The notes below the pieces were generated by a model, which was given only the letters and a program-made list of their open reading frames with translations, ran no database searches and had not been told where the DNA came from. A stretch of DNA of 64,000 nt from Mucilaginibacter aquaedulcis. GTDB lineage: Bacteria > Bacteroidota > Bacteroidia > Sphingobacteriales > Sphingobacteriaceae. The translations under genes and the position numbers were made by a program. The first letter of the stretch is position 1, and each line of letters begins with the position of its first letter. The stretch covers positions 1,039,548 through 1,103,547 of the forward strand of contig NZ_JAUFPR010000004.1 in assembly GCF_030409325.1 (NCBI RefSeq), written 5' to 3'. Shown piece after piece: positions 62,990-64,000 of the stretch.

Positions 62990-62997
62990 TAATTTTG
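62990..62997 (+). promoter_or_regulatory. Candidate -7 box before the last gene
   Basis: TAATTTTG matches TAnnTTTG and lies 11 bases before the ATG at 63009. As with the HD gene, transcription would begin very close to the start codon. From the terminator at 62795 to this box there is no gene, only AT-rich sequence. Confidence 0.45.
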
Positions 62998-63008
62998 TTT
63001 GTTAATAC

Positions 63009-64000
63009 ATGAAGAAAAGAAGTATCGGGTTGATCATTGGGCTAATGGCTTTTGCACTTTTGGGTGTAATGGCCATGCAATTGTACTTTTTAAGGCAATC
63101 GTACCAAATGCAATCTGAGCTTTTTGACCGGTCGGTTAACGAAGCGCTTAATAATGTGGTATCTAAAGTTAGTAAGCAGGATGCTGTTAACTTTTTAAAC
63201 AACAAAGCGCAAAGAAGCGTTTCTGTTCCCAGCGATGATGTAAATGCCGGTATAAAGCAATTAAAAAGCAACGATAACGAACAATACGCTTTCAGGAAAA
63301 AGAAACAAAGCATCCGCGAAAAAAAAATAGCCCTGCTGCGTGATAGCCTTGAGCGGATGATCATGCATAAAAAAATGGATGATGAACTTGCCAGTCTGTT
63401 ACAGCAGGAAGGTACGGTTGATTTTCAGGTAAGGGTTGAGGAATATACCGATGAATTTGGCGTGGTACATGGGCGGTTTACACCGCAAATAGTACGTACC
63501 CGTATTACCCGGACCCTAAATCGCCCTAAAAAGCTGCATAAATATGATACACTGCGATATGTTTATATCGATCCGCAGTTTGGCAAGCAATTAATTTCTG
63601 TACCTCAGATCAATCCGCTTTGGCAGCAGGATCAGATACGCAAACAAAAGGAACGGCAGGTTGCGCAGATCAAAAAGATGCTGGAAACCGATTCGCTGCA
63701 AAACCTCAACAGCGGTAAAACCACGGTAATAGAAAACCTGGCCGAAGAGTACCGCAAAACCGGCGAACCCCTGAAAAAACGCGTAAACCCGTTCTGGATA
63801 GATTCTTTATTACGATTTGAATTGCATAACAAAGGCATTTCCCTGCCCTTTAGCTATGAAGTAACAACCGCCAGCAACGATTCGCTTATATTTTCGAGTG
63901 CTATTGATAATGAAGGGAAGAAGCCTGTGTTTATCGCGGCTAACACCTATCAAACCCCCATTTTTAGTAAAGATGTGATCAATGATCCGGGTAAGATTAA
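63009..64000 (+). CDS. Membrane protein with a large extracytoplasmic domain, probable sensor kinase N-terminus, cut by window end
   Basis: An open frame of 330 codons runs from ATG at 63009 to the window end with no stop. The N-terminus MKKRSIGLIIGLMAFALLGVM is a transmembrane helix. It is followed by a long extracytoplasmic, charged, helical region (repeated KK/EKK/LLQQ text) and mixed strands (VQVEEYTDEFG, TLRYVYID). In Bacteroidota this layout begins sensor histidine kinases. The kinase domain would lie past position 64000, so the call is provisional. A promoter box precedes it. Confidence 0.6.
   Translation, partial: MKKRSIGLIIGLMAFALLGVMAMQLYFLRQSYQMQSELFDRSVNEALNNVVSKVSKQDAVNFLNNKAQRSVSVPSDDVNAGIKQLKSNDNEQYAFRKKKQSIREKKIALLRDSLERMIMHKKMDDELASLLQQEGTVDFQVRVEEYTDEFGVVHGRFTPQIVRTRITRTLNRPKKLHKYDTLRYVYIDPQFGKQLISVPQINPLWQQDQIRKQKERQVAQIKKMLETDSLQNLNSGKTTVIENLAEEYRKTGEPLKKRVNPFWIDSLLRFELHNKGISLPFSYEVTTASNDSLIFSSAIDNEGKKPVFIAANTYQTPIFSKDVINDPGKI

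Overview
The window looks like chromosomal DNA from a Bacteroidota bacterium of the Sphingobacteriaceae, most like Mucilaginibacter. The reasons are the gldD gliding lipoprotein gene, a complete Bat aerotolerance operon (moxR to batE), proteins with SusC-like motifs, DUF3127, DUF4197 and DUF2062 proteins, a TraR/DksA-like protein next to ileS and lspA, promoter boxes of the TAnnTTTG type, and almost no Shine-Dalgarno sequences. The species call is an inference from gene content. I see no rRNA, intact tRNA, CRISPR array or complete insertion sequence.

Layout. 1-1.6 kb: the end of a toxin-antitoxin pair, then a lone AT-rich lipoprotein gene between two near-identical 71-bp direct repeats; this is the most accessory-looking part. 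1.6-4.6 kb: a minus-strand surface-glycan operon (GT-C-like membrane protein, GtrB-type glycosyltransferase, polysaccharide deacetylase). 5-13 kb: a secreted glycosidase, a DUF2062 protein, recO, a diacylglycerol kinase family gene, an RND/MMPL exporter and a frameshifted SDR gene. 13.3-17.7 kb: ileS, traR/dksA-like and lspA packed head to tail. 17.9-26.4 kb: Gfo/Idh/MocA oxidoreductase, GH20 hexosaminidase, S8 protease, ALDH7-type dehydrogenase and a TPR protein. 26.5-32.5 kb: a 54-codon monocistronic gene, a phosphosulfolactate synthase, a DUF1275 protein, aroE-gldD, a small XRE regulator with a candidate operator, an HD hydrolase and an OprB-type porin.

32.7-37.3 kb holds a compact biosynthetic cluster: a UbiA prenyltransferase, divergent from yceI, a type III polyketide synthase, an FAD oxidoreductase and a methyltransferase. 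A PhoR-like kinase, a DUF47 protein and a PiT phosphate transporter follow directly. 41-45 kb carries an ECF sigma factor with an anti-sigma-like partner, divergent from a von Willebrand A protein; both membrane or exported products carry carboxypeptidase-like domains and SusC-like EVV.VGYG motifs. 45.1-46.5 kb is an HMA-AraC regulator with an HMA-MauE membrane protein. 47.8-56.3 kb is the Bat operon. 56.5-64 kb has secreted proteins, a fused alpha/beta 2-oxoacid dehydrogenase E1, a THUMP RNA methyltransferase, a DUF3127 protein with an SSB-like tail, and the start of a membrane protein that runs off the window.

Intergenic DNA is rich in structure: perfect-stem intrinsic terminators and a dispersed family of palindromic elements with GTCAT...ATGAC ends, all lying 3' of genes. 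Where a longer reading frame begins with TTG or GTG in a promoter box or upstream gene, I moved the start to the internal ATG and said so. The best candidates for under-described biology are the type III PKS/UbiA/YceI cluster and the sigma/anti-sigma/vWA locus.
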